64,000 nt of DNA, taken from Terriglobus albidus (GTDB lineage: Bacteria > Acidobacteriota > Terriglobia > Terriglobales > Acidobacteriaceae). The DNA is taken from NCBI RefSeq assembly GCF_025685425.1, contig NZ_JAGTAS010000058.1, positions 992,001-1,056,000 on the forward strand, given 5' to 3'. This document shows positions 39,561 through 47,728 of the stretch, piece by piece; positions within the stretch are counted from its first letter, which is position 1; every line of letters begins with the position of its first letter. The translations under genes and the position numbers were made by a program. A model generated the notes under the pieces. The model made no database searches. It was not told the DNA's origin and worked only from the letters and a program-made list of their open reading frames with translations.

Positions 39561-40463
39561 TTACAGCTCCCATCCATCCTCCGCGATCTCCCATCCCCCG
39601 GCCAGCACGGCCTTACGCTCATCACTCTGGCGGTCAAGAATGGGATTCGTATTGTTCAGGTGCACAAAGACCTTGCGCGGTCCTCGCAGCTCCGCAAGCT
39701 GTGCCATCATTCCCTCCTCACCGCTCATCGGAATGTGACCGATCTCACGCGCCAATGGTGTCCCGGGCTGTGCCCGTTGCAGCTCGTCATCGCTCCAGAA
39801 AGTACCGTCGACGGCAATCGCATCCGCCGCCGCATACTCGCGGTACAAGGCTTCCGAGATGTGTCCCACCGCCGGTGTATAGAGAACCTTCCGTTCCTCA
39901 CTCGCCAGAACCAGCCCGACCACAGCCTGTCCCGGTTCGGCGCTCGCACCGAAACTCTTCGCGTAATACGGCAGATCGTCTGACATCGGAATCGCCTTGC
40001 ATGTGATTCCGGGCAGCAGCTCAAATGGTTCGCCGGGAAGCATCGTGACCCAGGTCAACTGTTGCGGCACCCGCTCCAGCATCCGGAAAAAACTATTGGC
40101 TTCCAGCACCCTTCGGACCAGGGGCGTGGCATACACCCGCAGCGGTTGAAACTCGCGCATCAGCAAAAGGCCCAGCACCTGATCCAGATCCGCCGAAGTC
40201 AGGACTATGCCATCGATGGGAGTATTTCGCCGGCCATCTGCTGATCTGGGCTGCAGCGTAGGTGTTGTTTCAATCTGCACACGCAGGTCTGGCCCTGCGT
40301 TCAACAAAACATTCCGCCCATGCGAACGCACCACAGCCTGTAGCTGCAGCCGGGGCGTGCAGCGCACAGGATCTCTGCGGCTCGAATCGCACAGAGCACA
40401 GGCACAGTTCCATTGCGGAAAACCGCCGCCAGCGGCGGTTCCCAGCAATTGCAATGTAAACAA
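39561..40463 (-). CDS. pqqB: PQQ biosynthesis protein PqqB
   Basis: 300 residues with a metallo-beta-lactamase-like fold: LGTAAGGGFPQWNCACALC at the start (the paired Cys bind structural zinc in PqqB), VLTSADLDQVLGLLLMREFQ near residue 90, MSDDLPYYAK and FVHLNNTNPIL. It hydroxylates the Tyr part of the cross-linked peptide during PQQ formation. The usual His after the DxD-like stretch (DH in many PqqB) reads DQ here. It is 3 bp after pqqA. Confidence 0.94.
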   Translation of the reverse strand: MFTLQLLGTAAGGGFPQWNCACALCDSSRRDPVRCTPRLQLQAVVRSHGRNVLLNAGPDLRVQIETTPTLQPRSADGRRNTPIDGIVLTSADLDQVLGLLLMREFQPLRVYATPLVRRVLEANSFFRMLERVPQQLTWVTMLPGEPFELLPGITCKAIPMSDDLPYYAKSFGASAEPGQAVVGLVLASEERKVLYTPAVGHISEALYREYAAADAIAVDGTFWSDDELQRAQPGTPLAREIGHIPMSGEEGMMAQLAELRGPRKVFVHLNNTNPILDRQSDERKAVLAGGWEIAEDGWEL

Positions 40464-40466
40464 GGG

Positions 40467-40547
40467 TTAGATTTCGGCGGGGGAGTAGCTATTGATCTCG
40501 CAGCCGAGGCTTACTTCTTTGAAATCGGGACGGGTCCAGGTCTTCAT
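40467..40547 (-). CDS. pqqA: PQQ precursor peptide PqqA (26 residues)
   Basis: An 81-base gene. It starts MKTWTRPDFKEVSLGCEINS and continues YSPAEI. Glu17 and Tyr21 are spaced E-x3-Y, the pair that PqqE joins to make PQQ. MKTWTRP and the E-x3-Y core are hallmarks of PqqA. The start has AGAGGAAG upstream. It is the first gene of pqqABCDE, 3 bp before pqqB. It is easily missed by gene finders because of its size. Confidence 0.96.
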   Translation of the reverse strand: MKTWTRPDFKEVSLGCEINSYSPAEI

Positions 40548-40703
40548 GTATCGCTTCTTCCTCTCAAGGTCTGAATGAGTTCTGCGTCTGAGACCCCACA
40601 GTACGTAAGTCCCAGTGGAGAGAGAATGCCTGAAGCGGACAACGTCTGTAAAGTCACGCCCCAGCAGTCACAAACAAACGCTAAACAAACCTTTGCCCCC
40701 CAA

Positions 40704-41840
40704 CTACTTGCGTTTTTTGGGAGATTTCTTCGCTGCGGCTTTGGTTGCCTCGTCCTCGCTGGCCTTCGCCTCCGCCGGCGGAACCTCGCCCGGCTTCAGC
40801 ACCCGGCGAGTGATATTTCCTTCCAGCCGGTAGGTCTTCTGCACCAGCTTCGAAGGCTTCGAGATTCCGGTCACAGGATCGGGGATCACCGGGCCGTTGT
40901 CCGCAGCCAACACCCGATAGGTAAACGAGGGCGCCGGCAGGGTGTTTGCACTCTGGCGCGGAGCATTCGGCTGGCCCGGGTCGGTCTTGACCTCCACCGG
41001 CAGAAAACCCTGGATATTGCGATCGCGGAAAGCCGTCTCATACCGGTGCTTGGCCCGGTTCCAGGTAAAGACGCGCACCTGGTCGAAGTCATACGGCAGC
41101 CCGGCCTTCCAGCTATTCATCAGCGTGACGAAGATCGGCACCATCTTGTCCGTGCCTTCAATCTCATCGTCTTCAACCTTCGTCAGCACGTAGTTGCCCA
41201 CGATGCGTTGGCCTTCGGCGTATCGCGCCACCGAATCCGGCACGTCGACATCCATCATGCGCGAGAGCATCCAGCCTGACCGGTCTCCCGAGCGCACCAG
41301 CCACCAGTCCTCCATCGGCGGAGGCGCGGGCGGCTCACCATCTTTCGGTTGCGGCGGCGGAGCGCCCCCAGGCGTAGGCTTGGGCAGTGTAGCCCGGGCA
41401 ATGAGCCCCAGCTTCTCTCCCTCATTCAGCCGGTAGAAACGATCCGTATCGCGGCCCGGCTTCAGGTGCAGGTACACATCATCCCGCACCACACCGGTGG
41501 CCACTGCAGGCTGCCGGGCATACTCCTTCTTCAGGGCCTCGAACTGATCGACGGTGTCCTGGGTCACGACCGCCCGCTCGTTAATCCAGCCCGTCTCGCC
41601 CTTATCGGTCACCACGCGGAAGTAGTGCCGCTGACGCTCCAGGATCTTCAACTTCTGTCCGTTGTCGACATTCCCCGTACGGTTTGACACCGCTGCCAAA
41701 CGATCCCGCAGGTAGGTCCCCTTGGCGGTGACATAGACATACTCGTCCTTGGGTTTAGGGCGTAGACGGCTGCATCCCGCCAGCAGCACAAAGACTGCGG
41801 CGAGCGCGAACAATCTACGTTGGAATGACGGAAAGCTCAC
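40704..41840 (-). CDS. Lipoprotein with two SH3-like domains
   Basis: 378 residues. The lipoprotein signal ends VFVLLAG-CSR (Cys23). The first bacterial SH3 domain is about 33-90 (AKGTYLRDRLAAVSNRTGNVDNGQKLKILERQ, ending GETGWINERAV). A second is about 117-190 (DDVYLHLKPGRDTDRFYRLNEGEKLGLIAR) interrupted by a Pro-rich loop, ending WWLVRSGDRSGWML. A beta-rich middle part and a very basic Lys/Ala tail follow. Such SH3 domains often bind peptidoglycan peptides; the function is otherwise unknown. It lies upstream of pqqA in the same direction, 156 bp away. Confidence 0.85.
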   Translation of the reverse strand: MSFPSFQRRLFALAAVFVLLAGCSRLRPKPKDEYVYVTAKGTYLRDRLAAVSNRTGNVDNGQKLKILERQRHYFRVVTDKGETGWINERAVVTQDTVDQFEALKKEYARQPAVATGVVRDDVYLHLKPGRDTDRFYRLNEGEKLGLIARATLPKPTPGGAPPPQPKDGEPPAPPPMEDWWLVRSGDRSGWMLSRMMDVDVPDSVARYAEGQRIVGNYVLTKVEDDEIEGTDKMVPIFVTLMNSWKAGLPYDFDQVRVFTWNRAKHRYETAFRDRNIQGFLPVEVKTDPGQPNAPRQSANTLPAPSFTYRVLAADNGPVIPDPVTGISKPSKLVQKTYRLEGNITRRVLKPGEVPPAEAKASEDEATKAAAKKSPKKRK

Positions 41841-41907
41841 GTCCGGACAGCTCCGAGCATACTATCTGCAGATGCGTATGCGTAAATCACGGTTCGCCGC
41901 AGGCACC

Positions 41908-41961
41908 TAGTGCGTCAACTACAAGAGCACTTATGAGTGGGTCCACTTGAGTGCGTCCACA
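41908..41961 (-). repeat. Degenerate repeats with 14-bp period after the propeller gene
   Basis: Plus-strand units: TAGTGCGTCAAC (41908), GAGTGGGTCCAC (41935) and GAGTGCGTCCAC (41949); a partial unit, TAGTACGTCAC at 41963, includes the stop codon. The last three are 14 bp apart. On the gene strand the series starts at the stop. Confidence 0.55.
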
Positions 41962-43080
41962 TTAGTACGTCACAGCCACTGCGACAGGACCGTACGCCGT
42001 CGTCGTTGAACTGACCGTATAAATCCGCCCCGCTGTCGAAGAATCAAAGGCATACATCCCCAGATCAGGCGAGCCTCCATTGGCCGCCGCCAGAATGTAC
42101 TTGCCCGTGGAGTCCGCGGCCAGAGCGGTCATGGTCTTGCCGGCCGAATACGGCGATCCACTAAGCGCAGTCAGTGTTCCTCCCGTACCGATGGTGAAAC
42201 CCGAGATCGTACCGTCCCCTTGGTTCCCTACATAGACATACGTCGCCGTGTTATCCACCACCACCGAGGTCGACTGGCTGCTGGTCGCAAACGGCGATCC
42301 GCTCACAATCGTGAGCGCCCCACCCGTACCAATGGTATAAACCGCCAGCCCCGCCGAGTTCCCACTGCGGGCGATGAACAGATACGCCGTGTTCTTGTCG
42401 ATCGCAATGGCGTTATCGCTGCTCGATCCAGGAGCCGACAGCCGCTGGTTCTCACTCATTGCGCCGGTCGACGTGTTGAAGCCGTAAACAATCTCGCCCG
42501 CCGTCCCCAGAGCCACGATTACGTAGCTGCCGTTAGGAGCAACCTTGATCGCCTTGGGCACCACCGCCGTTCCCGAGCTGAAGCTGTATGACGCTCCGCT
42601 GGCTGACGTCAGTACACCAGTCGATGTGTTGATGGAATACTCCTCGATGGTCGCCCCATCCGCATCCAGCGTGAACAGCCACTTCCCATCGGGGGAGATG
42701 GCCATGGACACTACATTGCCGTTCGCCACCGCGGTGCCGTTATTCGCCGCCGTCAGTACGCCGCCGGTGCCAATGGAGTACGCATACACCACGCCGCTAC
42801 CCGCCACATACACGAACGTATTTGCCGGAGTCACCGCAATCGCCGTTGGCGTAAAGCTCAACGTGTAAGGCGATCCGCTGACGGCCACCAGCGCTCCCGT
42901 CGACATGGCATAGGCGGTCACCGAAGTCGAACTCGCATTCGCCACATACACGATGTTCGATCCCGAACTGCTTCCGCCACCCTTGATCGGCGGAAAGAAG
43001 TCACTGCAACCCGCCAATAGAACGATCGGCAGAACCACAAAGAAGCGCAATGCTCGGCACAGCTTCAACACGCTCACCAT
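41962..43080 (-). CDS. Beta-propeller (lactonase-like) lipoprotein
   Basis: 372 residues. Lipoprotein signal (FFVVLPIVLLAG-C, Cys25), a Gly/Ser linker (KGGGSSSGS), then seven-bladed propeller repeats of about 45 residues: VYVANASSTSVTAYAM, FVYVAGSGVVYAYSI, YVYVGNQGDGTISGFTI and similar, each followed by TGGxLTxxSGSPY. It resembles 6-phosphogluconolactonase-like propellers that are numerous in Acidobacteriota, but enzyme activity is not evident. It is surface or periplasmic. It is divergent from the M28 peptidase gene with only 47 bp between. Confidence 0.85.
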   Translation of the reverse strand: MVSVLKLCRALRFFVVLPIVLLAGCSDFFPPIKGGGSSSGSNIVYVANASSTSVTAYAMSTGALVAVSGSPYTLSFTPTAIAVTPANTFVYVAGSGVVYAYSIGTGGVLTAANNGTAVANGNVVSMAISPDGKWLFTLDADGATIEEYSINTSTGVLTSASGASYSFSSGTAVVPKAIKVAPNGSYVIVALGTAGEIVYGFNTSTGAMSENQRLSAPGSSSDNAIAIDKNTAYLFIARSGNSAGLAVYTIGTGGALTIVSGSPFATSSQSTSVVVDNTATYVYVGNQGDGTISGFTIGTGGTLTALSGSPYSAGKTMTALAADSTGKYILAAANGGSPDLGMYAFDSSTAGRIYTVSSTTTAYGPVAVAVTY

Positions 43081-43091
43081 TGTCGCAGGAA

Positions 43092-43121
43092 TTGGGTCTG
43101 TGTCGTGGCTTTGCCTATAAT
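43092..43121 (+). promoter_or_regulatory. Promoter with perfect TATAAT adjacent to the M28 start codon
   Basis: TATAAT at 43116-43121 ends 6 bases before the ATG (43128); a weak -35 TTGGGT is at 43092-43097 (18-base spacer). The predicted transcription start falls on or next to the ATG, so the mRNA may be leaderless. There is no ribosome binding site. Confidence 0.5.
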
Positions 43122-43127
43122 CCGGCC

Positions 43128-44141
43128 ATGCTCAAACGCTCTTGCATGACCTTTGGCGCAGCCGCGCTGCTGACCCTGACGACCTGCCTGTTGGACGCAC
43201 AAAGCCCGCAATCCGTTCTGGAACAGCAGGTTCGCGCCGATATGAATTTTCTCGCATCCGATGCCCTGCAGGGCCGAGGGTCGGCCACGCGCGATGAGCA
43301 CATCGCCGCCCAGTACGCCGCAGCGGTCTTCCAGGAGATCGGTCTGCAACCGGGCAACAACGGAAGCTTCATCCAGAAGGCTCCGGTCGAGCTCTCGGAC
43401 CGTGCCAAACAACGCATCGAACAACGATACGCCCCCGCTGACCGCTTTGAGACCTGGAACGCCATCGCGATCCTTCCCGGAACCGATCCGAAGCTGAAGT
43501 CTGAGGTCATTCTGCTTACTGCCCATCTCGACCACCTGGGCGTCGCCAAACAGCCTGTCAATGGAGACGCGATTTACAACGGAGCGGATGACGACGCCTC
43601 CGGCACGACCGCCGTACTCAACCTCGCCCGCTACCTGGCCCATGCCAAGCCGTCTAAGCGCACTGTCGTTTTCGCCATCTTCGGCTCAGAAGAATTGGGC
43701 GGCTTCGGCGCCCGCGCTTTTCTGGCCCATCCGCCGGTAGCCATCACCAGCATCGTCGCCAACCTGGAGTTCGAGATGATCGGCCGCTCCGACTTAGCCG
43801 TCCCCGAAGGCACCCTCTGGCTCACCGGCTTTGAGCGCAGCACCCTTGGACCCGAACTCGCGAAGCACGGCGCTCACCTCGTGCAGGATCCGCATCCGAA
43901 GGAAAACTTCTTCATGCGCAGCGACAACTACGGCCTGGCTCTCGAAGGCATCGTCGCCCATACCGTCTCCAGCTTCGGCCTGCACACGGACTATCACCAG
44001 GTCACCGACGAGATCACCACCATCGACTTCAAACACATGACCACTGCCATCGCCTCGATGGAGGCTCCCGTAGAGTGGCTCATCAATACCAACTGGAAAC
44101 CCGCGTGGAATCCGGGTGGGAAACCGGAGAAAAAAGACTAG
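43128..44141 (+). CDS. Secreted M28 family metallopeptidase
   Basis: 337 residues from ATG 43128, chosen because a signal peptide follows (CMTFGAAALLTLTTCLLDAQS). The zinc ligands of M28 are present in order: AHLDHLG (His, Asp), GADDDASGT (bridging Asp), FGSEELG (catalytic Glu plus Glu ligand), NLEFEMIGR and LHTDYHQ (His). It is a co-catalytic two-zinc aminopeptidase expected in the periplasm or outside. The usual protease-associated insert is missing; the protein is compact. A terminator shared with ahpD follows. Confidence 0.9.
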   Translation: MLKRSCMTFGAAALLTLTTCLLDAQSPQSVLEQQVRADMNFLASDALQGRGSATRDEHIAAQYAAAVFQEIGLQPGNNGSFIQKAPVELSDRAKQRIEQRYAPADRFETWNAIAILPGTDPKLKSEVILLTAHLDHLGVAKQPVNGDAIYNGADDDASGTTAVLNLARYLAHAKPSKRTVVFAIFGSEELGGFGARAFLAHPPVAITSIVANLEFEMIGRSDLAVPEGTLWLTGFERSTLGPELAKHGAHLVQDPHPKENFFMRSDNYGLALEGIVAHTVSSFGLHTDYHQVTDEITTIDFKHMTTAIASMEAPVEWLINTNWKPAWNPGGKPEKKD

Positions 44142-44146
44142 ATACA

Positions 44147-44261
44147 GTTGCTAGTTGCTGGTTCCTAGTTGCTAGTTTTTGTTCCGAAAAGATAAAGCCC
44201 CATCCACGCTCTGTGCCGGATGGGGCTTTTGTTTTTCAACTAGGAACCAGCAACTAGCAAC
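44147..44261. repeat. 25-bp perfect inverted repeat made of CTAGTTG units around a terminator
   Basis: Arms 44147-44171 and 44237-44261 are exact inverse complements; each is built from (G)TTGCTAGTTGCTGG and TTCCTAGTTG. One extra TAGCAAC unit follows on the right. The bidirectional terminator sits in the centre. The arms begin within a few bases of the stop codons of both converging genes. Confidence 0.8.
44194..44230. terminator. Bidirectional terminator between the M28 peptidase and ahpD
   Basis: AAAGCCCCATCC (44194-44205) pairs with GGATGGGGCTTT (44218-44229), followed by TGTTTTT; upstream A-rich sequence gives a T-run on the other strand. The genes converge here. Confidence 0.88.
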
Positions 44262-44274
44262 TAGCAACTGTCGC

Positions 44275-44820
44275 CTACGCCTGCGGCGTAGGCGACGCCT
44301 TCTCCGCATCCAGCACTACGCCGATAGCGTGAATCACTGACGTGACGCGGATGGCTGCGTTCACCACCTCTTCCGTCATGCCCTTCTGGCGAACCACATT
44401 CTCGTGTGAGCTGACGCACTTGCCGCACGCGTTCACCGCCGAAACGGCCAGACACCACAGCTCAAAGTCGACGTGATCGACGTTGTGCGTGCGCAGCACA
44501 TTCATGCGCAGGCGCGCGGGCAGGGTCGCGTACTTCTCGTTGTCCGTCAGGTGATGGAAACGGTAGTAGATGTTGTTCATGCCCATAATCGCCGCGGCTG
44601 CTTTGGCGGCATCCAGAGCGACAGGGGTCAGCACCTTGACTGCTTCTTCGATGGTCGCCGCTGTTAACTCCGGATTCCGAGTAGCGATCGCGGTGCTGAC
44701 TACGGTTCCCCAAAGCTGCTGCGGGCTGAGCTCCGTGTTCTGGCGCACCAGCGAGCTGAAGTTTAGCTTCAGATCTTTCGCGTAGGCAGGCAAGCTGCCG
44801 ATCACATCATCGAGTGCCAT
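44275..44820 (-). CDS. ahpD: Alkylhydroperoxidase AhpD
   Basis: 181 residues from ATG 44820 (GGAGA upstream; an earlier ATG at 44856 lies in the intergenic hairpins). The catalytic CGKCVSSHE (CxxC followed by His) near residue 130 matches AhpD, and the two-lobe helical repeat is present. AhpD passes electrons to AhpC. It lies downstream of ahpC, separated by a partial terminator, so it may be expressed at a lower level than ahpC. Confidence 0.93.
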   Translation of the reverse strand: MALDDVIGSLPAYAKDLKLNFSSLVRQNTELSPQQLWGTVVSTAIATRNPELTAATIEEAVKVLTPVALDAAKAAAAIMGMNNIYYRFHHLTDNEKYATLPARLRMNVLRTHNVDHVDFELWCLAVSAVNACGKCVSSHENVVRQKGMTEEVVNAAIRVTSVIHAIGVVLDAEKASPTPQA

Positions 44821-44857
44821 GAAAAAATCTCCTCTCTCTGCGCCATTCGGGCGCAAG

Positions 44858-44890
44858 AAAAGGCGGCCACTCCAGCGGCGGCCACCTTTT
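44858..44890 (-). terminator. Imperfect terminator between ahpC and ahpD
   Basis: AAAAGGCGGCCAC and GGCGGCCACCTTTT form a stem with two mismatches; on the minus strand it ends with TTTTCTT. It lies just after the ahpC stop and may reduce readthrough to ahpD. A second small hairpin TGCGCC/GGCGCA follows. Confidence 0.6.
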
Positions 44891-44904
44891 CAGTTCAACT
44901 CGGT

Positions 44905-45441
44905 TTAGACGGCCAGGGTCTCTTCGCCCTTTTGCCAGTTGCAGGGGCAGAGTTCGTCGGTCTGCAGCGCATCCAGAACACGCAGGACCTCCTGCGGATT
45001 GCGGCCCACCGAGCCGGCGGTGACGTACACAAACTGGATCACGTTGTTCGGATCCACCAGGAACGTCGCACGCTGGCAGACGCCGCCGTCCGGATCCAGA
45101 ATGCCGAGCTGACCCGACAGATCACGCTTGATATCGGCAAGCATCGGGAAGGGCAGGTCGCGCAGATCCTCGTGGTTGTTGCGCCATGCCAGGTGCACGA
45201 ACTCGGAATCGGTCGAACCGCCCAGGATCTGGCAGTCACGATCCGCAAACTCCTGGTTCAGCTTGCCGAAGCCTGCAATCTCGGTCGGACAAACGAACGT
45301 GAAATCCTTCGGCCAGAAGAAGTAAAGCTTCCACTTGCCGGGGTAGGACTCCTCGGTGATCGTCTCAAAGGCCTTGTCCTTATCGCGGCTGACCGTGGCT
45401 ACCACGGAAAAATTTGGAAACTTCTCGCCAATCTGAAGCAT
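44905..45441 (-). CDS. ahpC: Peroxiredoxin AhpC (AhpD-dependent type)
   Basis: 178 residues. The peroxidatic Cys51 is in DFTFVCPTEI. The C-terminus has LCPCNWQKGEETL with Cys165 and Cys167; this CxC tail is the feature of mycobacterial AhpC, which is reduced by AhpD and not by AhpF. The ahpD gene directly downstream supports that. It detoxifies hydrogen peroxide, organic peroxides and peroxynitrite in the cytoplasm. perR is directly upstream. Confidence 0.96.
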   Translation of the reverse strand: MLQIGEKFPNFSVVATVSRDKDKAFETITEESYPGKWKLYFFWPKDFTFVCPTEIAGFGKLNQEFADRDCQILGGSTDSEFVHLAWRNNHEDLRDLPFPMLADIKRDLSGQLGILDPDGGVCQRATFLVDPNNVIQFVYVTAGSVGRNPQEVLRVLDALQTDELCPCNWQKGEETLAV

Positions 45442-45543
45442 GTGTCTCTCCTCGGGGTGTAGTTATCGTGTGCAGACCGGCACACCGGTCCGCAGAAACT
45501 CGGAACTGCAAAACTCTCGTAGTCGACTGCGGCAAATACGTTG

Positions 45544-45981
45544 TTAGTTGCTCTTCTTTGCCTGGCAATCCGGGCAGATGCCGATGACATCCACCGCGTA
45601 CCGCTCGACGAGGAACCCGCCGGGCAGTTTCTGATGAGAAGGCAATAGGCCGAGATCGGCTTCATCAATATCCGAAATCGACTTGCACATGGAGCAAACC
45701 ATGTGGTGGTGCGGCCGGCTGTTCATCTCCACGCGCAGCGTGCCATGGTGCATGCTGACCTCGCGAAAGATTCCGCTCTCTACGAACAGATGAATGTTCT
45801 TGTAGACGGTTGCCAGACTAATAGCGGGAATCTTCTTCTTCACACGCGCGTAAACCTCTTCCGGAGAGGGGTGCCCGTGCATGCCTTGCATGATCTCAAA
45901 CAGAACCTGGCGCTGATGCGTCACCGCGATGCCGTGTTGCTGGCACAGTTCGCGGAAGTTTGTCGCAGACGATTCCATCAA
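45544..45981 (-). CDS. perR: Fur family peroxide regulator (PerR-like)
   Basis: 145 residues. A winged helix (HGIAVTHQRQVLFEIMQGMHGHPSPEEVYARVKKKIPAISLATVYKNIHLF) is followed by the metal domain with RPHHHMVCSMC and CPDC, giving the four-Cys structural zinc site. The position upstream of ahpC-ahpD indicates the peroxide-sensing (PerR) branch and not iron sensing. In PerR, iron-catalysed His oxidation releases DNA. A palindromic box just upstream of its start suggests autoregulation. Confidence 0.9.
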   Translation of the reverse strand: MMESSATNFRELCQQHGIAVTHQRQVLFEIMQGMHGHPSPEEVYARVKKKIPAISLATVYKNIHLFVESGIFREVSMHHGTLRVEMNSRPHHHMVCSMCKSISDIDEADLGLLPSHQKLPGGFLVERYAVDVIGICPDCQAKKSN

Positions 45982-45991
45982 GACTTAGTAA

Positions 45992-46008
45992 ACGATAATT
46001 CTTATCGT
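45992..46008. promoter_or_regulatory. Fur/PerR-type box ACGATAA-TTC-TTATCGT
   Basis: A perfect 7-bp inverted repeat with 3-base spacer, 11 bp before the perR start codon. It resembles the AT-rich palindromes bound by Fur family proteins (GATAAT-type units). No equally clear box was seen before ahpC. Confidence 0.65.
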
Positions 46009-46086
46009 CTGTCAAACACTATCCCTGGAAAACATCTGGCGCTAGAGATCGCAGGAAATAGATATCTCTATGGAATAAAAGAGTAA

Positions 46087-46515
46087 CTACTGTAGCTTTT
46101 CGCCGCGTGTAAACCGCTCGTCCAGAGGTTTCCGTCCAGCGAAGCCATCTTCCATGGTGTGCCAGTGCGTGATCGCGGTCTCCCCCTGCTTCCAGCAGAG
46201 GAGTACCACGCGGTCCTCAAGCTGGAAGGGAAAATCCAACAGGCCGGTGTCCAGATCCTTTACCTGAACCCCAATGGCGTCGATTTCCGCGAGCGTGTCT
46301 TTGGCTTCCTGTATGGCCTTCTCGCGCTGCCCACGGCGACGGGCCACAGCAGCGATATCGACATGCATGCCGCCATGCAAAAAGATCCGCTGCGAGAGGT
46401 CCTGCAGCTCCCCCTCCACCTGCGCTGCCAGGCGCGCTGCTGTCTGCGCGCGCTTCAGCAGGCTCTCCAGCACCGGCAACATGGTCTGCGCCTCGGAAAG
46501 GGTAAAGGTCCGCAT
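46087..46515 (-). CDS. DUF2203 family protein
   Basis: 142 residues from ATG 46515, which gives the family start MRTFTLSEAQTMLPVLESLLKRA. A long helix pair (LAAQVEGELQDLSQRIFLHGG and GQREKAIQEAKDTLAEIDAIGVQVKDLDTGLLDFP) ends with VVLLCWKQGETAITHWHTMEDGFAGRKPL, the most conserved part of DUF2203. The function is unknown. An upstream in-frame ATG (46569) would add 18 residues with no similarity to the family. Confidence 0.85.
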   Translation of the reverse strand: MRTFTLSEAQTMLPVLESLLKRAQTAARLAAQVEGELQDLSQRIFLHGGMHVDIAAVARRRGQREKAIQEAKDTLAEIDAIGVQVKDLDTGLLDFPFQLEDRVVLLCWKQGETAITHWHTMEDGFAGRKPLDERFTRGEKLQ

Positions 46516-46603
46516 ATGACAATTATGCCTCTGAATCAGCGACACCGCGCCGCTTTCCTGATATCTCACACGGCAGTACGCCCGCCAACCTGTCGCTGCA
46601 AAT

Positions 46604-47728
46604 CTAAACCTTGATCTCCAGCATCCGGTCCAGCGCCACCCGGGCCCAGTGCTTCACCTCGTCATCCACCTTGATGCGGTTGACGACATTGCCCTCGACC
46701 AGGTTCTCCAGCGCCCACGCCAGGTGCTGTGGGCTGATGCGATACATCGTCGTACACAGGCAGCCCGAGTCATCCAGCGTGATGATCTTCTTGCGACCTT
46801 CGAAGAGCTTCGCCATACGATTCACCAGGTGAATCTCGGTTCCAACGGCGAACATGGCTCCCTCCGGAGCCCGCTGGATCACCTCAATCAGCTTCTCGGT
46901 CGATCCCGTAGCATCCGCCTTCTGGCAGACCTCCCAACGGCACTCCGGATGCACAATCACCTGGATACCCGGATAGTTCGCCCGCACCTGGTCCACGTGT
47001 TGCGGCAGGAAGCGCTGATGCACCGAACAGTGCCCCTTCCACAGGATCACCTTAGCGGCTTTCAACTTCGCCGGCGAAACACCGCCGCCGATCACCCAGG
47101 GGTCCCAGACCACCATCTCGTCCAGCCCGATGCCCATTGCATACGCCGTATTGCGGCCAAGGTGCTGGTCAGGCAGGAACAAGATCTTTTGCTTACGATC
47201 GAAGGCCCAGGTAAAGGCTCCCGGAGCGTTCGAAGAGGTGCACACCAGGCCGCCCCGCTCGCCGCAGAAGGCCTTGATCGCTGCCGAGGAATTCATATAT
47301 GTCAGCGGCATGACATCCGCCGCAACCCCGGCCCGTTCCAACTGCTCCCAACAATCCTCCACCTGACCGATCTCCGCCATGTCGGCCATGGAACATCCGG
47401 CGTTCAGATCCGGCAGAATCACCTGCTGGCCACCCTTGCCCAGCACATCGGCGCTCTCGGCCATGAAGTGCACGCCGCAGAAGATCAGATACTTGGCATC
47501 AGTCTTCGCCGCCACCTTCGAAAGCTTGTAGCTGTCGCCGGTGTAGTCGGCGAAGCGGATCACCTCATCACGCTGGTAATGGTGCCCAAGGATGATGGCG
47601 GTTTTGCCCAGAACCTCGCGTGCAGCCGCAATACGGGCATCCATGGTGTGGTCGGGTTGGGACAGATAGTTGTCCAGCGAGCAGGCGTCAGCCTGTGGCG
47701 CTTCCAATACTTCTTCCAGAACACTCAC
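46604..47728 (-). CDS. nadA: Quinolinate synthase A
   Basis: 374 residues from GTG 47728. Conserved segments: ILGHHYQRDEVIRFADYTGDSYKLS, IFCGVHFMAESADVL, LPDLNAGCSMAD, VHPECRWEVC and the C-terminal DSGCLCTTMYRISP. Three Cys bind the [4Fe-4S] cluster. NadA condenses iminoaspartate (made by NadB, encoded at 51.4-53.0 kb here) with dihydroxyacetone phosphate to quinolinate in NAD synthesis. It is divergent from the Tat genes. Confidence 0.96.
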   Translation of the reverse strand: MSVLEEVLEAPQADACSLDNYLSQPDHTMDARIAAAREVLGKTAIILGHHYQRDEVIRFADYTGDSYKLSKVAAKTDAKYLIFCGVHFMAESADVLGKGGQQVILPDLNAGCSMADMAEIGQVEDCWEQLERAGVAADVMPLTYMNSSAAIKAFCGERGGLVCTSSNAPGAFTWAFDRKQKILFLPDQHLGRNTAYAMGIGLDEMVVWDPWVIGGGVSPAKLKAAKVILWKGHCSVHQRFLPQHVDQVRANYPGIQVIVHPECRWEVCQKADATGSTEKLIEVIQRAPEGAMFAVGTEIHLVNRMAKLFEGRKKIITLDDSGCLCTTMYRISPQHLAWALENLVEGNVVNRIKVDDEVKHWARVALDRMLEIKV

